NCBI GenBank assembly: GCA_963920635.1 | Contig: OY987299.1 | Location: 127,597,373-127,661,372 of the forward strand | From: Pseudeuparius sepicola | Lineage: Eukaryota > Arthropoda > Insecta > Coleoptera > Anthribidae | Direction: 5' to 3' | DNA: 64,000 nucleotides | Part shown: one piece after another, positions 26,583 through 37,713 of the stretch | Position numbering within the stretch: position 1 is the stretch's first letter | Layout: each line of letters opens with the position of its first letter | Made by a program: the position numbers and the translations under genes | Notes under the pieces: generated by a model | What the model was told of the DNA's origin: nothing | What the model saw: the letters and a program-made list of their open reading frames with translations, nothing else | The model's database searches: none

Positions 26583-27845
26583 TTAAACCTGTTGTATTGC
26601 TTGTATTTGTAACCGGAATATTATGTGTTGATTGTTTAAGTGAATATTATCCGATATTTTTTGTGCAACACTGGCGGGATTTATCGATTCTATATTAGCA
26701 AAGGAACTAGAACTACCAATATCAAATAACTGTTCATCACGAGGTTCATTATGACTATCATTTGGATGGATAGTGTTATCGCTCTGCGCAACTACAGGTA
26801 CTGATGTAGCATTGTAAACTGGCCCTTGAACCATTTTAGCTATTCTTTTTTTAGAAGCCAGAGATTCTTCAATATACCCTTCGGCAACAGTGGAAGATTT
26901 CCAACCTCCGTGCTGTTTTACAGTTTTAAGATCGCCACCATTTTCCGATAAAATAGTGGCCGAAGTCCTTCTGAATGAATGGCCAGTGTATCTCTCTGGT
27001 TCTGATAGTCCCAAGAAACTTGCAATCACTTTTGGCATCTTACTTATTGTATCATGGCCAATGTTCTGTCGTGTCTGCTTATTGTCCGCAAAGTAATAAA
27101 TAAGCGTGGTAAATCTGGGGTAGGCCGTTTTTGAATATACTTTTTAACAACTTCGACCCAAACTGGCTTCATGATAACAAACTTTCGTGATGTTCCATTT
27201 TTACTAGTAGAAATATCAATAACGATCATATCGTCTCGAACATTCAAGTCTTTTCGAAGCATATTACAAAGTTCGTCTGTTCTACATGCACCAGCAACTG
27301 ATGCGATAACAAGTACAACCTATTAAGTAACAAAGTAATTATTATTTATTGTAAATATATAAATGTATATAAAGTAGAACGAGGCATATTTAAGTAGGTA
27401 CTTTTGCTGTTAAAAACACTTCGTCTGGTGCGTCTCTCAAAAATCGTGCAATTTCATCTTCTTTAAAAACAAGTGATTTTTTCGCTACATAATTAGTATT
27501 TTGCCTTTTCAAAAATGCTACCAGTTTAAAATACTTCGAAATGTCAATATTTTCCTTCAATGAAATCGTGGATTTTAACATAGAAAACGTTGCCCACAAG
27601 CTTGATGATTTCTTGTTTTCAGCTTGCGTTTGAAAATATACCAATAATATGTTTTCAGAAATTGTTTCAATATTCTTCATTCTGCACCAGTCTTTAAACA
27701 TTGTATAAGTTTTTAAGTAAACACTTTTCGACTTCTGTGGAAGCAATTGATCATTAATCTTTTGTGCCTCTTCTCTAATTTCCGGAGGAGTGCAGAATAT
27801 GTTTGGCGAGGATGAGCCATCATGATAATTATTATTAGCACACAT
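26583..27845 (-). pseudogene. Tyrosine recombinase, two exons, one frameshift
   Basis: Exon 1 (27845-27402, 148 codons) carries an N-terminal SAM-like core-binding region. An 82-nt intron follows (GTACCT at 27401, TTACTTAATAG ending at 27320), and exon 2 resumes in phase with VVLVIASVAGACRTDEL, containing the first catalytic Arg. A lysine-bearing hairpin (STSKNGTSRKF) comes next. Near 27080-27105 the frame moves by one base. The last frame (27038-26583, first ATG) has H20-x2-R23 in GHSFRRT, H43 in QHGGW and nucleophile Y55 in EGYIEES. The complete R-K-H-R-H-Y set means catalytic chemistry was intact before the shift. It would cut and rejoin DNA through a 3'-phosphotyrosine. The shift may be a real mutation or a one-base assembly error. 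Confidence 0.8.
27320..27401 (-). other. Short intron in the recombinase gene
   Basis: The donor GTACCT and acceptor TTAATAG fit insect splice rules. Removing these 82 bases joins LTAK to VVLVIAS in the same phase and restores the catalytic Arg segment. The unspliced frame hits a stop three codons into the intron. Confidence 0.7.
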
Positions 27846-28056
27846 TTTTCACAAAAATAATATAAACTCACAGTTGATTTAGTCAAGAATAAATAATAAT
27901 AATAATAACTAATGGCTAAATTTGACAGATAACAGTAAAGAAACTTCTTTTGATGAAACAAAAATCAAGGCTAACTTGATTTGTGATTAAATAATATGAA
28001 GGAAAAAACAAAGGAAAGTTTACTATTAAAAATGCTTTACAATTTTTTACAATAAT

Positions 28057-28118
28057 ATTTTTATGGAGTGCTAGTAGTGGAAAAATATTTTTATGGAGTG
28101 TTAGTAGTGGAAAAAATT
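28057..28118. repeat. 30-bp tandem duplication
   Basis: Two near-identical units of TATTTTTATGGAGTG followed by CTAGTAGTGG or TTAGTAGTGG. The second unit contributes to the 22-bp inverted repeat shared with 26121-26142. Confidence 0.8.
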
Positions 28119-28129
28119 GTATATTAACC

Positions 28130-28228
28130 ACGGTTTAGACAGCTATTATTGCCCTCACGTCTTAAATCCCTCGGCGTTGCCTCGGGATTTAATATTGACG
28201 TTCGGGTCAATAATCGCCTCTGTCTAAA
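28130..28228. repeat. ~100-bp hairpin, TTAAATCCC...GGGATTTAA
   Basis: GGTTTAGACAG opens the stem and CTGTCTAAACC closes it. Inside, TTATTGCC pairs loosely with GGTCAATAA, and TTAAATCCCTCGG pairs with TCGGGATTTAA around a CGTTGCC loop. It shares TCAATAAT and CTCGG words with 26152-26245. Confidence 0.75.
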
Positions 28229-28894
28229 CCTTGGTTAATAATATACTATTAGTTGCCTGGCCAATAAAAGATGATAGGTACACTATACAAAGCCTGCTAA
28301 CTTCTAGTGACAACCTCCGATAAAAATTCACTTAAAACTCTATACTGTTTCCAACCTGGTAAAATCTTGTTAAAAATTTCAGAGCGACTCGCAGCATCCA
28401 TCTCCCCCTTCCCTCCTCCCAATACCCCCTCGACTCGTTTCCCGGCAAAAAAAAATCAGTAGCGAAACAGGAGAAACTTTTCAGTGCTATCTGTCTTTGT
28501 CCGTGGCACATCCACATCGAATACAATATTAATACGTCCCCATCCGTCTTTCTGGGGGGAAGGGGGCCCAGCACCCCAAAAAAAGGGGCGCAGATGAAAA
28601 GGGTCCGAGGGCCGTAAGGGAAATCCGCGCAGTTTGGTCAGGGGAATGATGTTTCATGAATTTTTAGGGAGACTTACCAAGTCGAGATATACCATGATTT
28701 TTGATGGAGTGTTATCTTTACCTGAAACAAAAAGAAAACAATAATAAGTTAATTTATGCATCTGATTATAGCAGGGTTACATCAAGAATCTAATTAAGTA
28801 TGAGATTATTATCACAAGATGCATAATATAGAATTTTGGATTAAACACAGAATGATAATAATTGTTAATAAAATTAATAATTGTTAATACTTCT
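28229..28894. other. Spacer with a GC-rich island at 28330-28660
   Basis: The island has C- and G-runs (CCCCCTTCCC near 28405, GGGGGGAAGGGGG near 28553) and no recognised coding potential. Confidence 0.4.
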
Positions 28895-29300
28895 TTTGGT
28901 TAACTCCACACACCAAAACTTTGTTTTTTGCACTCTACGCACGTTTCGCTAACAATGTAATAGGAGATTTTTCCAATCGACCATATTTTAAATGTCCCAT
29001 ATTATGTTCCTTAAATCAAGTTTTATGGAACGTCTAGTTTGTCCAACATACTTTTGATAATAATCTAAACAGCTAACTTCATATATTCCACTTTGTTCTA
29101 AAAGATTAATTTTGTCCTTGGGTTAACGTAACAGGTTTTGAATATTATCTGAATATTTATATACGAATTTTAGTCCAGCACTTTTTCTAGACCCTTCGTG
29201 AATCGCGTGTGTACGGAATGGAAACATATTTAGCATTATCTGTTTATTCCTAAACTTAGTGGAATCTTGAAGTTTTTTCTTATATTTGTGTTTATTGATT
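28895..29300 (-). pseudogene. Penelope-like GIY-YIG endonuclease fragment (minus)
   Basis: Read on the minus strand, successive frames give MLNMFPFRTHAIHEG, FVYKYSDNIQNLL, PKDKINLLEQSGIYEVSC and KYVGQTRRSIK. The SGIYEV...KYVGQT pair is the GIY-YIG nuclease signature. The preceding text matches the linker between reverse transcriptase and endonuclease in Penelope-like elements. It is interrupted by a stop near 29118 and loses frame after RRSIK. The 3' part ends in sequence (AAAACAAAGTTTTGGTGTGTG) shared with 29802-29821. Confidence 0.7.
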
Positions 29301-29384
29301 ATTTTCTTTTACCGTGATTGTGTCGTAACCATTGACCTGGGCTAAGTTTTTATTCTAGTTTTTTTTCTCTTAATTCAGAAATAT

Positions 29385-29670
29385 ATAATCAAAAGTATGT
29401 TGGACAAACTATACGTTCCATAAAAACTAGATTTAATGAACATATTATGGGAGATTTAAAATATGGTCGATTGGAAAAATTTGTAGCATTGCCGAAAATT
29501 CTTTTGAAAATAATCGTAGAATAACAAAGGAAAATTTAAAATTACTTAAGTAGTTGATAGGAGATTATTAGACGCTTATGAAAGTCTGGAAGTTTTAAAA
29601 TGTAAATGTAAATTTAGTTTAAATAAAGATAAGGGACCAATCTCCTACAGCCCCTTATTAATAAACTGAC
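29385..29670 (+). pseudogene. Penelope-like endonuclease C-terminal fragment (plus)
   Basis: NQKYVGQTIRSIKTRFNEH begins the fragment, continuing the GIY-YIG domain. After one-base frame changes the later blocks SIAENSFENNR, DRRLLDAYESLEVLK and KGPISYSPLL appear. These correspond to the usual C-terminal end of insect Penelope-like proteins. It overlaps in content with the minus-strand fragment by ~110 bp but is inverted relative to it, so two copies met head to head here. Confidence 0.7.
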
Positions 29671-29821
29671 AGGTAGAGACTTAGGAATACCATAGTAGGT
29701 AGTTCCCAGTATAAATAGAATAGGTTAGAAATAAGTATATTAGACTTAATTATCTCCTGATGATATAACATAGTTCTCGAAATGCGCGTCGAGTGCAAAA
29801 AACAAAGTTTTGGTGTGTGAA
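29671..29821 (+). mobile_element. 3' tail of the Penelope-like copy
   Basis: CTGATGA (29758-29764) and CGAAATGCGCG (29779-29789) keep the order of a hammerhead core, but the segment between them does not form a good stem. The end sequence AAAACAAAGTTTTGG is shared with the minus-strand copy at 28920-28935. Confidence 0.45.
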
Positions 29822-31014
29822 GTGCCAAGGGTTCCTGATTCCTAACTTAATAATTGTCAAGCATCAAAGACTAGAACATATATAATTATTGTACATATTT
29901 CCAATATACAGTTATTAATTTGTTTCAATAATTATTTGTTTGAAAGAAGCCTTAGAAATGTTCTAGCGATTACTGGGGTAGCTAATGAATTTTTCTACGT
30001 GATTTTTCCGCGCTAAATCCACATTAACTAACTTGAGCTTTTAAATTGAAATTTGTAATATAAAAGAAGCGATAATTCATTTTACACTAAAAGTCGATTG
30101 AAAAATTTTTAGCCGCTATACAACCACGTTAAACGAGGTGGCAAAAATTTAATTGCATATTTGGCCTTAAATGAGTTTATAAAAAAAGCTGTTCCCAATA
30201 ATTAGTTATAGCTGACTTTTTATAGCAATAAAAGATCTGATAATGATAAAAAATCTCAAGTATATAACTCACTACGACTATTTTGTGTAATATATGTTTT
30301 ATTTACTGGCTACAATGACAAACTTGATAGTTTTGTAAAGTAAATGTAAAAAGTAACAAAATTTACAATTATTTTTCTAAAAAAATAGTTCATGAGGCAA
30401 GAAACGTTTAAAAATAGTTTTTCAATTCTCTCGTTAAAAAATATGTAAGATATTAAAATCAGAAGACACGAGACAGCAACTTTAGGTACCTACTTTAAAA
30501 TGAATCTCGGCTAAAAAATAACTCGTAACCAGAAACCTCAGAAATTAGCGAATGAAAGTTTTAAAAGTTTTCAAGTTTACTTTTCTGTATAAATGAACAC
30601 TTTTATTTGAAAAAGAGTTTGCTCTAAAAGGCAATTCTATAACGACTTCAGGGCTTTCGCGAATAGATTCCCTCTCAGTTATAATTTAATTTTCCATAGA
30701 GTATTAAAATAAAGTTTCAAAATGTCCAAAATGCGTAAAAAAACACTTAGAAGACAAAGTAATATACAGTATAAACACATTGGCCAGTTGCAAAAACAGC
30801 TCTTTTTAGATATCTACGTAAGCCCATGATTATTTTCAAATGTACATAAGTAATGTAGATTTTAGAATCCACAATTTTCAAAAATACCTTATACCTGGAA
30901 TAATAAAGGAAAAAAACTAATGGTTTTAAAAAACTAAAAACACGCTTTTATTATTGACACCCAATAAACATTCAAAGTTAAAATTAATGATTTTTAAATG
31001 GAAAATGGGTAATA
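29822..31014. other. AT-rich spacer
   Basis: No gene, TIR or tandem structure recognised. Confidence 0.35.
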
Positions 31015-31700
31015 CAGGGTGTTATTTAAGTACGTAGCCAAACTTCAAGGGGTGATTCTTTGAGTCATTTGAAGACGAAAAGTTTATATAAACATAGGTA
31101 TCGATACCGGTATCGCTTCGTTTTCAAGATACAGGGTGTCAAACTTAAAATTTTTTTTCAACAACATCTTAATAATTCTTTAGCCGATTTTGTTTAAATA
31201 TGGCAGTGTTATTTACGGTAGAGAAGGGTTAATTTAGCCCTAAGTAGATTTAAATTATTAAGTCCAGTGGCGTCCCGGGGAGCTCCGTGACCGGTATTTT
31301 TGAAAAAAAAATGTGTGCCACTGACTTTTAAAAAAACCTTTATATTTTTCGAAGAATACAACTTTTTCATCTCTTGAACTTTTTTGGTATCTGGCTTCGT
31401 TTTCGAGAGAAAAAAAATAAAAACCGCTTTATGTGTTGTTGCATTGCTGCTTTTTCGAAAACGAAGCAAGATTCAAACAAGATTCTAGAGACCAAAAAGT
31501 TGTATTCTTAGTTACTTAATGCGAAAAAAATATAAAAAAAAATTAAAAAAGTCAGTCGCGCACATTTTCTTTTTCTCAAAAATATTGGTGAAGGGACGCC
31601 ACTGGACTTGATAATAATTGTAATCTACTTTTATATTTTTTTCATATTAAGTAACTAAGAGTACAACTTTTTCGTCTCTTGAATTTTTTTTGGTGTCTTG
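31015..31700. mobile_element. Truncated TA-CAGGGTG element with internal hairpin
   Basis: TA (31013-31014) followed by CAGGGTGTTATTT looks like the left end of the same element class as 37714-38866. CAAGATACAGGGTGTC near 31133 resembles internal arm text of that class. Within it, 31228-31434 and 31440-31640 form an inverted repeat (CCAGTGGCGTCCC and its inverse GGGACGCCACTGG). A third direct copy of part of the arm follows at 31620-31705. No right end was found. Confidence 0.55.
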
Positions 31701-32475
31701 CTTATTGACCATAAAGTTGCTGATAAAATTTTCCTAGTCTTCAAAGCCCGATTGTAGGTACTAATAAACTAAGTTTGGACTAAATAAACTTTTTGAAAGT
31801 TTAGCGTTTATGAAACTTATAATTAGGTCAAAAATAAGTAGTTTTAGACAACAAATATTTCTTCTTAAGGTTCTTCACACTTTAAACAATTTTATAAAGG
31901 AGACGATTGGTAATACTTTACCTTTATAGGCAATTCTCTTGACTAGGTCTGTTTGCTGGATAAAAGGCAAAAAATAATTGATCTAATAACCAAGATCAAA
32001 TCGATTCCGTTTAGCACCACACGCTTTTATATGAAATAAATTTATATTAAGAAATATAAATTTTATAATCACATCAATAATTATTTTTTTTTACTTTTTA
32101 TTCGACAGTAAAGTATATCTTTGAGTTTTTAAGTATTAATTGTGTTTTTTTTTAACATTTAGTATTAAACAAACTTAGAGTTTTAGGGATTGAATAAGTT
32201 TGCAAAATCTCAGTTCGATACATCAATTAGAACTGGGTGAAAATCGATTTCCTAGATTTGTATACAAAGTTACAAACATTATTACACATAAATGCATGCA
32301 AGTCAAGCTATTAAAAGCGTGTTAATATAGAATATTTTTCAACTGTCACAAATTATAGGACGGTCGGTAGGTAGATGCTTATCTGGTTCTAGACTTACAC
32401 TAGTCAAGGAATTTACATTTTCCCCACCTCTCACCTACATAATGTTCTAGATTTGTTTACAAAGTTACATATTAA
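31701..32475. other. AT-rich spacer
   Basis: No feature recognised. The last four bases (32472-32475) are the TTAA target copy of the following piggyBac relic. Confidence 0.4.
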
Positions 32476-32757
32476 CCCATTAACGCCTGAATTATGTATT
32501 TTTTCAAATTTCGATATTTTTTCTTAAATAACTGTAAAAAATGACTCCCTGAAACGAAAATATTTTATTCCAAAAATATCTGAGTAGTACTTTTTGAAAT
32601 ATAGGCTGTTGCCATATGGTAACGCTAGGAGCTTGTGAAGTCAAAGTGTCTAATTTTATAAGAAATCAAAAAGGTTTTGGCAGTTATTTGGAAAGCAATG
32701 AAACAGTGAAGTATCGTCAAGTATATATTATTTTCAATAATATGCAAGCAGATTATG

Positions 32758-33474
32758 CTATCGACAATGGAATGGCTGGAAATAGTCAATACACAAGGCT
32801 ACATTACACTTCCAGCACATTGTTCTAATTATGGACTTGCATGTACTGCGCGCGCACCTTCTTTTTTTATGGCCTTCTGTATGCTGAACAAAGTGGTCAA
32901 TTCTATCAAATCTAATATTATCTGAAATACGGCTATTATCTGAGGACTCTATTGATCCTGCATGCCTTCCAGCACCTTTAGGACGAACTTGATACGCAAG
33001 TTGTTAGTTAGGGTGCACTGTGTTGGACTTCTATTTTCTCGAATTGTCCCAATGGCGGAATAGCCGCGAAATTGCAAAAAAGATGGATGCTGGATTAGAA
33101 AATAAATTCTCCATATAGAAAGTATACCCCAACTGTCTTTTTCCTAGCGGAAGTTCATCTAACATTATCAGAAGTGGGCTAGCGGCTTTACCAAATAGAA
33201 CATCATAGTCCGAATTCATTTTAGGACTCTTTCCCTGATAAAAATCAAAGTTTATTAGGTAGCCATCTTTAGTGTTTATAAACACTAAATCTGGAGCCTA
33301 TAGGCTCCAGATTTTGTAGCCAAACCTGATTGGCTTGCCCCGAATAAACTGTTTGCAACTGTGCTTCCCATAATACTTTACCATACTTTCATCGTATGCT
33401 AGGTTCAATTCCGGAACAAAATTGTGGATACATCGATCTTTTAGCATTTCAATCATTGGTCTAAGTTTCATCAT
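32758..33474 (-). pseudogene. piggyBac transposase remnant
   Basis: The retained blocks are in the expected order. [19 protein letters not shown] holds one of the three catalytic Asp (in DESM), followed by [17 protein letters not shown]. After a stop come YLINFDFYQGK and YTFYMENLFSN. A frame change gives AIGTIRENR, and another gives DHFVQHTEGHKKRRC. The end (CARSTC, CWKCNVALC, QPFH) is the cysteine-rich C-terminal zinc-binding domain that contacts the TIRs. The N-terminal half with the first catalytic Asp is gone. One stop lies within a 28-bp palindrome at 33287-33314. No activity is expected. Confidence 0.85.
33271..33314. repeat. Two adjacent perfect palindromes inside the piggyBac gene
   Basis: AGTGTTTATAAACACT (33271-33286, 16 bp) is followed immediately by a 28-bp perfect palindrome (33287-33314, centre CCTATAGG). 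Together they replace the expected few residues after KIWSL and introduce the stop. This looks like a hairpin-templated repair scar. Confidence 0.8.
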
Positions 33475-33950
33475 TGTAAATCATATCTAGTGCTTGAGAA
33501 ACTGAGAATCCTCTCCTGGAATTGAAAAATAAATATTTACTGAATGTAAGCGCCTAGCGTTGCCATATGGCAACAGTCACGTTTACGAATATGTAAGTCA
33601 GCTAGTTTTTAGTAAAATGTCTTTATATTTTGTCAATGAATACTCTAACGCATTCTATACATAAATATAAATCCAAAGTAACAAAAATATGTGACACATA
33701 AAAATAAACATACTTACTCAAACCGAGGCTCCATTTTTTTCGATTATTTATTTGAATGGTATATTCTAGCACTGCTCACACTCTAACAATCAAATGTAAA
33801 CTGAATTTGCCAGTACGAATGTATTCCAAACAGTAATACGTCGGTAATAAGATTCCTACCGTAAAGGAAATAAAATTGCTGACAAGTTAGGACGCGTCGA
33901 AAAGATCACCTGTTGGACGTTGCCATATGGTAACGCAAGGCGCTAATGGG

Positions 33951-36844
33951 TTAATATACATGCAAGTCATGATAATGTAAGCATATTTGAAAAAACATGT
34001 GAAGCTTCCAACCTATACTTTAAGTACACAATATTATTGTAAATTACCGAGGCAGCACAAATTGGATGCTATGTAAATTGTTTACACTCACAATGCGATA
34101 ATCACATCCGATTATATAGCAGAGTTTAGTGCATGGTTCGTTGTAACTTCGGTCAGAATTAGCTATCATATTAAATGCGCACGTCCTCTTTATATAGCTG
34201 ACGTACAAGTTTAACAAAACGAGTACAACCACATGCGAAAAGCGCATCAATATTCTAGACCACCCGCATAATACAACGTACGCCGCAAGTAATTTGTTAC
34301 CGCCCTGGACTCCGTGATTAAGTGACCCCTTTTCATTTATGAATCATTGCGGCAAAAATGATGTCACCCTCGCTATTCCAATCTCTCGGCCGCAAAACCT
34401 ACTGGCCATTAGAATTATTTGTCTATATTTTATCATACGTGACGGCGCCCGACGATGGAGATCGATGGCGCATATTCCAGACAAAGGGCTCAGCTGGGAA
34501 ACTACAAGGATTCGAGGTATTAAGCAATGATGAAGAATAAGTACTGTGAGTGTAGTAATAATAGTAATATTTATTTGCCAAAAACAAGTAGGTATTTACA
34601 TTCATTGAATTGCGAAAAAAATGCAAAAATCCACAAGAGGCACATGCCTTTCAGGTGGATTAGAACCTTTATAATATGGACGACTATACAATGTGTCCCA
34701 GATAAGAATGAACAGCATGGGGATATTGCAAACAGTGAGAAATAGAACAACTGTTAAATGAGGAAAAAGTTGCGCGATATTAAGGTCGATAAAATGGTAT
34801 AAACAGATTTTAAATATCTTTTTCTTGAAATCGGCAGTAAAGTGTCCTAAAATCGTCATTAAAAGCTCAGAAATCGGCACTGAAGTAACCCATTATTCTA
34901 CGATTTTTTCAATAAGTAGTTGGCGAGATGTAAACGTCAGAGCCATCGCCCGTCAAAAGTCACCAAATATTCAAAACCCGGCCAATAAAGGCCCATTTAA
35001 CTTTTCGTACACATTGCGAAATTGTTACCTATAGCGGCGCAATCTTTGAGTATAAATGGTAGGTTAGTAGGTTAGTAGGTTTGAATATCAATAGATTTGT
35101 TGTGGAGGCTGCACAACAAGAAGCAGTTTGGTTTTTCTGTTCGAAGGCGATGTGCCTTGTTATACTTGACCTAAGTAGAGCGATCGTCAAAGTCAAGCAA
35201 ATCCGCGCGCAGTTGGTTCATGGACGGGTGATCCCGTATCATTATTTTCTAGCCAATAAAACATTTTTTTATTTCAAAAAAATATAATATGTAGGTACCT
35301 CGGCCAGAGGCCCCGGCAACTAAATTCCACATGACTCATAAAAAGTTGAACTTCAGTGCCCTGGTACATAAATATCTATTTTCGTTTCTGAGTTATTTTG
35401 AAAAAAGTAAAATTTTGCATTTTCGATTTTATTTTTTTCTGATGTTGTTATCACAGATAGAAAAAAAGAAAAACACTTTCTTTCGGACTATTTAACGGGC
35501 TTTAAGATGGAGTTTTTAGATTTCTTCTACAACATTTCGTTTTTGAGAAACCATTTATAACTTTATTTTTTTAAATACGGAGCTGGATTTTCTTTTGCTG
35601 ATTTTGAAAGCACTTTTTATTGTAAATACCATGATGTATGACTTGAAATAATTTTAAAATGTTTTGAGACAATTATACTGAAAATTCCTTTTTTCCATTC
35701 ATTTCGTTCTATTGCGGCCCTGTATTTAATAATAAGGCGTCTAAATATTAATCAGTATTGTCAACAATTTAACTTACAGTCTATTTTTACTTCAAAAACT
35801 TAATATTTTTAAATACTGCCCTGTCTGGTAAGTGTTTTCCTCTGTTGTTTTACAGCAAACAGTGTCGCATTGTGTTTTGGAGTAAATTCTTCGGTTTTTC
35901 TAATTGTGAGAAGAAAGCTTTAAGCCAATGAAACCAATAACTTTTGCCAATTATTAATTGCAACAATACATTCGTTCGGCCTCTACACTATTTCTGTGAC
36001 GCAAGATATAGCATGATAACATGTTAATTTTGTCGGCATTTGAAAAAGCACCCTCCATTTATAATAATACAAATTATTAACTAAATGATACAGTGGGAGT
36101 TATGACAAATAACAAGGGGTTGGCTTCTTTGTTTCCAAGCCTTCTAGGTGGAGGATTTTTATTAATTTTTTTTATTATCGTTTGTGACTGTTATTAGTCT
36201 TTGCCGTCCTTTTTTTGGTTCCCCGATTGAAAGATGTGAAAATCTCTATCAAAGCCTACTTTTACACTTTATGGTCGGCTTAAGTGGTTTTGTATAGTGT
36301 GTCTTGCGAGCACGTGTTTTGAGGTGTGGGAATGGATGATTTCCACGCATTTTTCGAGTTGCGCCAGGGACCTGCAGCAGGTGAACCACGGATAGGATTC
36401 CCGGGAGCAAAGTCTGGGGGAGTTAGCTATTAAATTTTGATAATTTTTTTTATTAAATACCGTCATTTGACGACTTTTTGAAGCTACTCTCAAGTAGGCC
36501 TGTTCACCCCTTTTCTCTGTTGGCTTCGCATTGCGAGCTGTGGCAATAATTTGGTTATAAATTTGTTTATTGGCACAGACGTATTGAAAAGAATCCGTAA
36601 GTTGCCCGAGTTAGACGTGAGCTTAACCTCGGTTCCTTTTTTTGGTTATCTAGCCTTCGGGGCTATTTATTTTTGTCTTTTATCTTGTCTATATTGTACA
36701 GTAAATTTATAAGTCAGGTCAAGTCAAGATAATTGATCGGTTTGGATATTAATTTTTAATCTATTTCATAGTCAGGGTTCAAGGTATATTAAGTAAAAGT
36801 TACATGCTTTCATCCATCCAATCTTATTACATTTAAGAAATTTT
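33951..36844. other. AT-rich spacer, 2.9 kb
   Basis: Several short frames occur (for example 34602-34880 minus, 36269-36493 minus) without recognisable domains. AGGTTAGT is repeated three times near 35061-35082. 35340-35420 has wording similar to long-TIR arms (GTTTCTGAGTTATTTTG) but no partner end was found. Confidence 0.35.
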
Positions 36845-37270
36845 TTAACTATCCAATTTAACGTTTATACGTTTAAGAAATTTAACTATCCATTGTAAAC
36901 GCGCCGACGTTTCGGCTGCAGTTTTTCGGAGACTGTTTGTTGTGTTTTCTTTTACATGCACTCCGGTACGTGAGCGAAGCACCATCGGAATACGGACATA
37001 CCTACACACACACCATCCTACGACACAAGTCTGACAGTGGTCGCACATCGTCTAGCCCCAGCTTGAATCGTCCATGACCCAACTTTGAGTCTAGAGTCTA
37101 GCCGAGGTCATAACTACAACGATAAGAAGCTTGGAGCAACGGTGGCGAATCACCAGTGTCAACGACCCAGGACTTTTAGGGTAGGTACTCCTGTTGAACT
37201 CAGTAGTCCAAATTTTTTAAGTGCTCGTAAACAAAACTTTAAACGTTCAAGCGAACTTTTTGTGCTAATA
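36845..37270 (-). other. Possible degraded retroelement 3' region
   Basis: On the minus strand, GCCGAAACGTCGGC (36904-36917) resembles the GAAACGTC block at the end of Penelope-like copies, and the upstream GC-richer part has short broken frames. There is no CTGATGA partner and no clear protein match, so this is only a suggestion. Confidence 0.25.
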
Positions 37271-37713
37271 TAGTATTTTCGTATTAATCTCACGAACATC
37301 TCCGATGTTGTATTGTAAAGTTTAAATATTTTTCAGGATTTTTTCACAACTTTTCAACAGTGAACAAATTCTAAATTGTAAATAATAAAGTTCACCATTC
37401 AGTTTACTATATACACTTTATTGTAACAGCTTATTCATATACCTACCTACAAATTTCAACTTGTAAATAAATTGTAAATGGAAAAATGTTCTCTTTTAGT
37501 CAGCCATCAAGGTAGATCAAGCTTCTGGCGATCAAACATAACGATTTTAGTTACGAACATGACCCACATAACAATTTTTCACAAATCGACACGTTTTTAC
37601 TTTTGACATTAATAGTTAAGAATCCCCACCAAACTACATACTTCAATTTATAACTTAAAGGTCGATTCTTCATCCCTTCATCCAAAAACAATCCCACTCC
37701 CAAACCAAATATA
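37271..37713. other. AT-rich spacer
   Basis: Nothing recognised. TA at 37712-37713 is the target copy of the next element. Confidence 0.4.

Larger units (their letters stand above)
26121..28228 (-). mobile_element. Candidate Crypton-like element around a tyrosine recombinase
   Basis: A two-exon tyrosine recombinase gene (26583-27845) sits between a 22-bp imperfect inverted repeat (26121-26142 and 28097-28118, containing CCACTACTAAC). Hairpin-forming sequences built on GGTCAATAATA and CCCGAG lie on each side (26152-26245, 28130-28228). Crypton transposons code only for a tyrosine recombinase and lack classical TIRs, so the gene fits that class while the hairpins are extra. The order of hairpin and inverted repeat differs between sides, so the true element limits are uncertain. 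Confidence 0.5.
32476..33950 (-). mobile_element. piggyBac-type element (1475 bp, internally reduced)
   Basis: TTAA flanks both sides (32472-32475, 33951-33954), the hallmark target duplication of piggyBac. The ends are CCCATTAACGCC on the left and, inverted, CCCATTAGCGCC on the right. A 16-bp palindrome (GTTGCCATATGGYAAC) lies just inside both ends (about 32610, 33559, 33920) and may bind transposase. The element keeps the second half of a transposase gene on the minus strand and lacks most of the first half. Confidence 0.9.
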
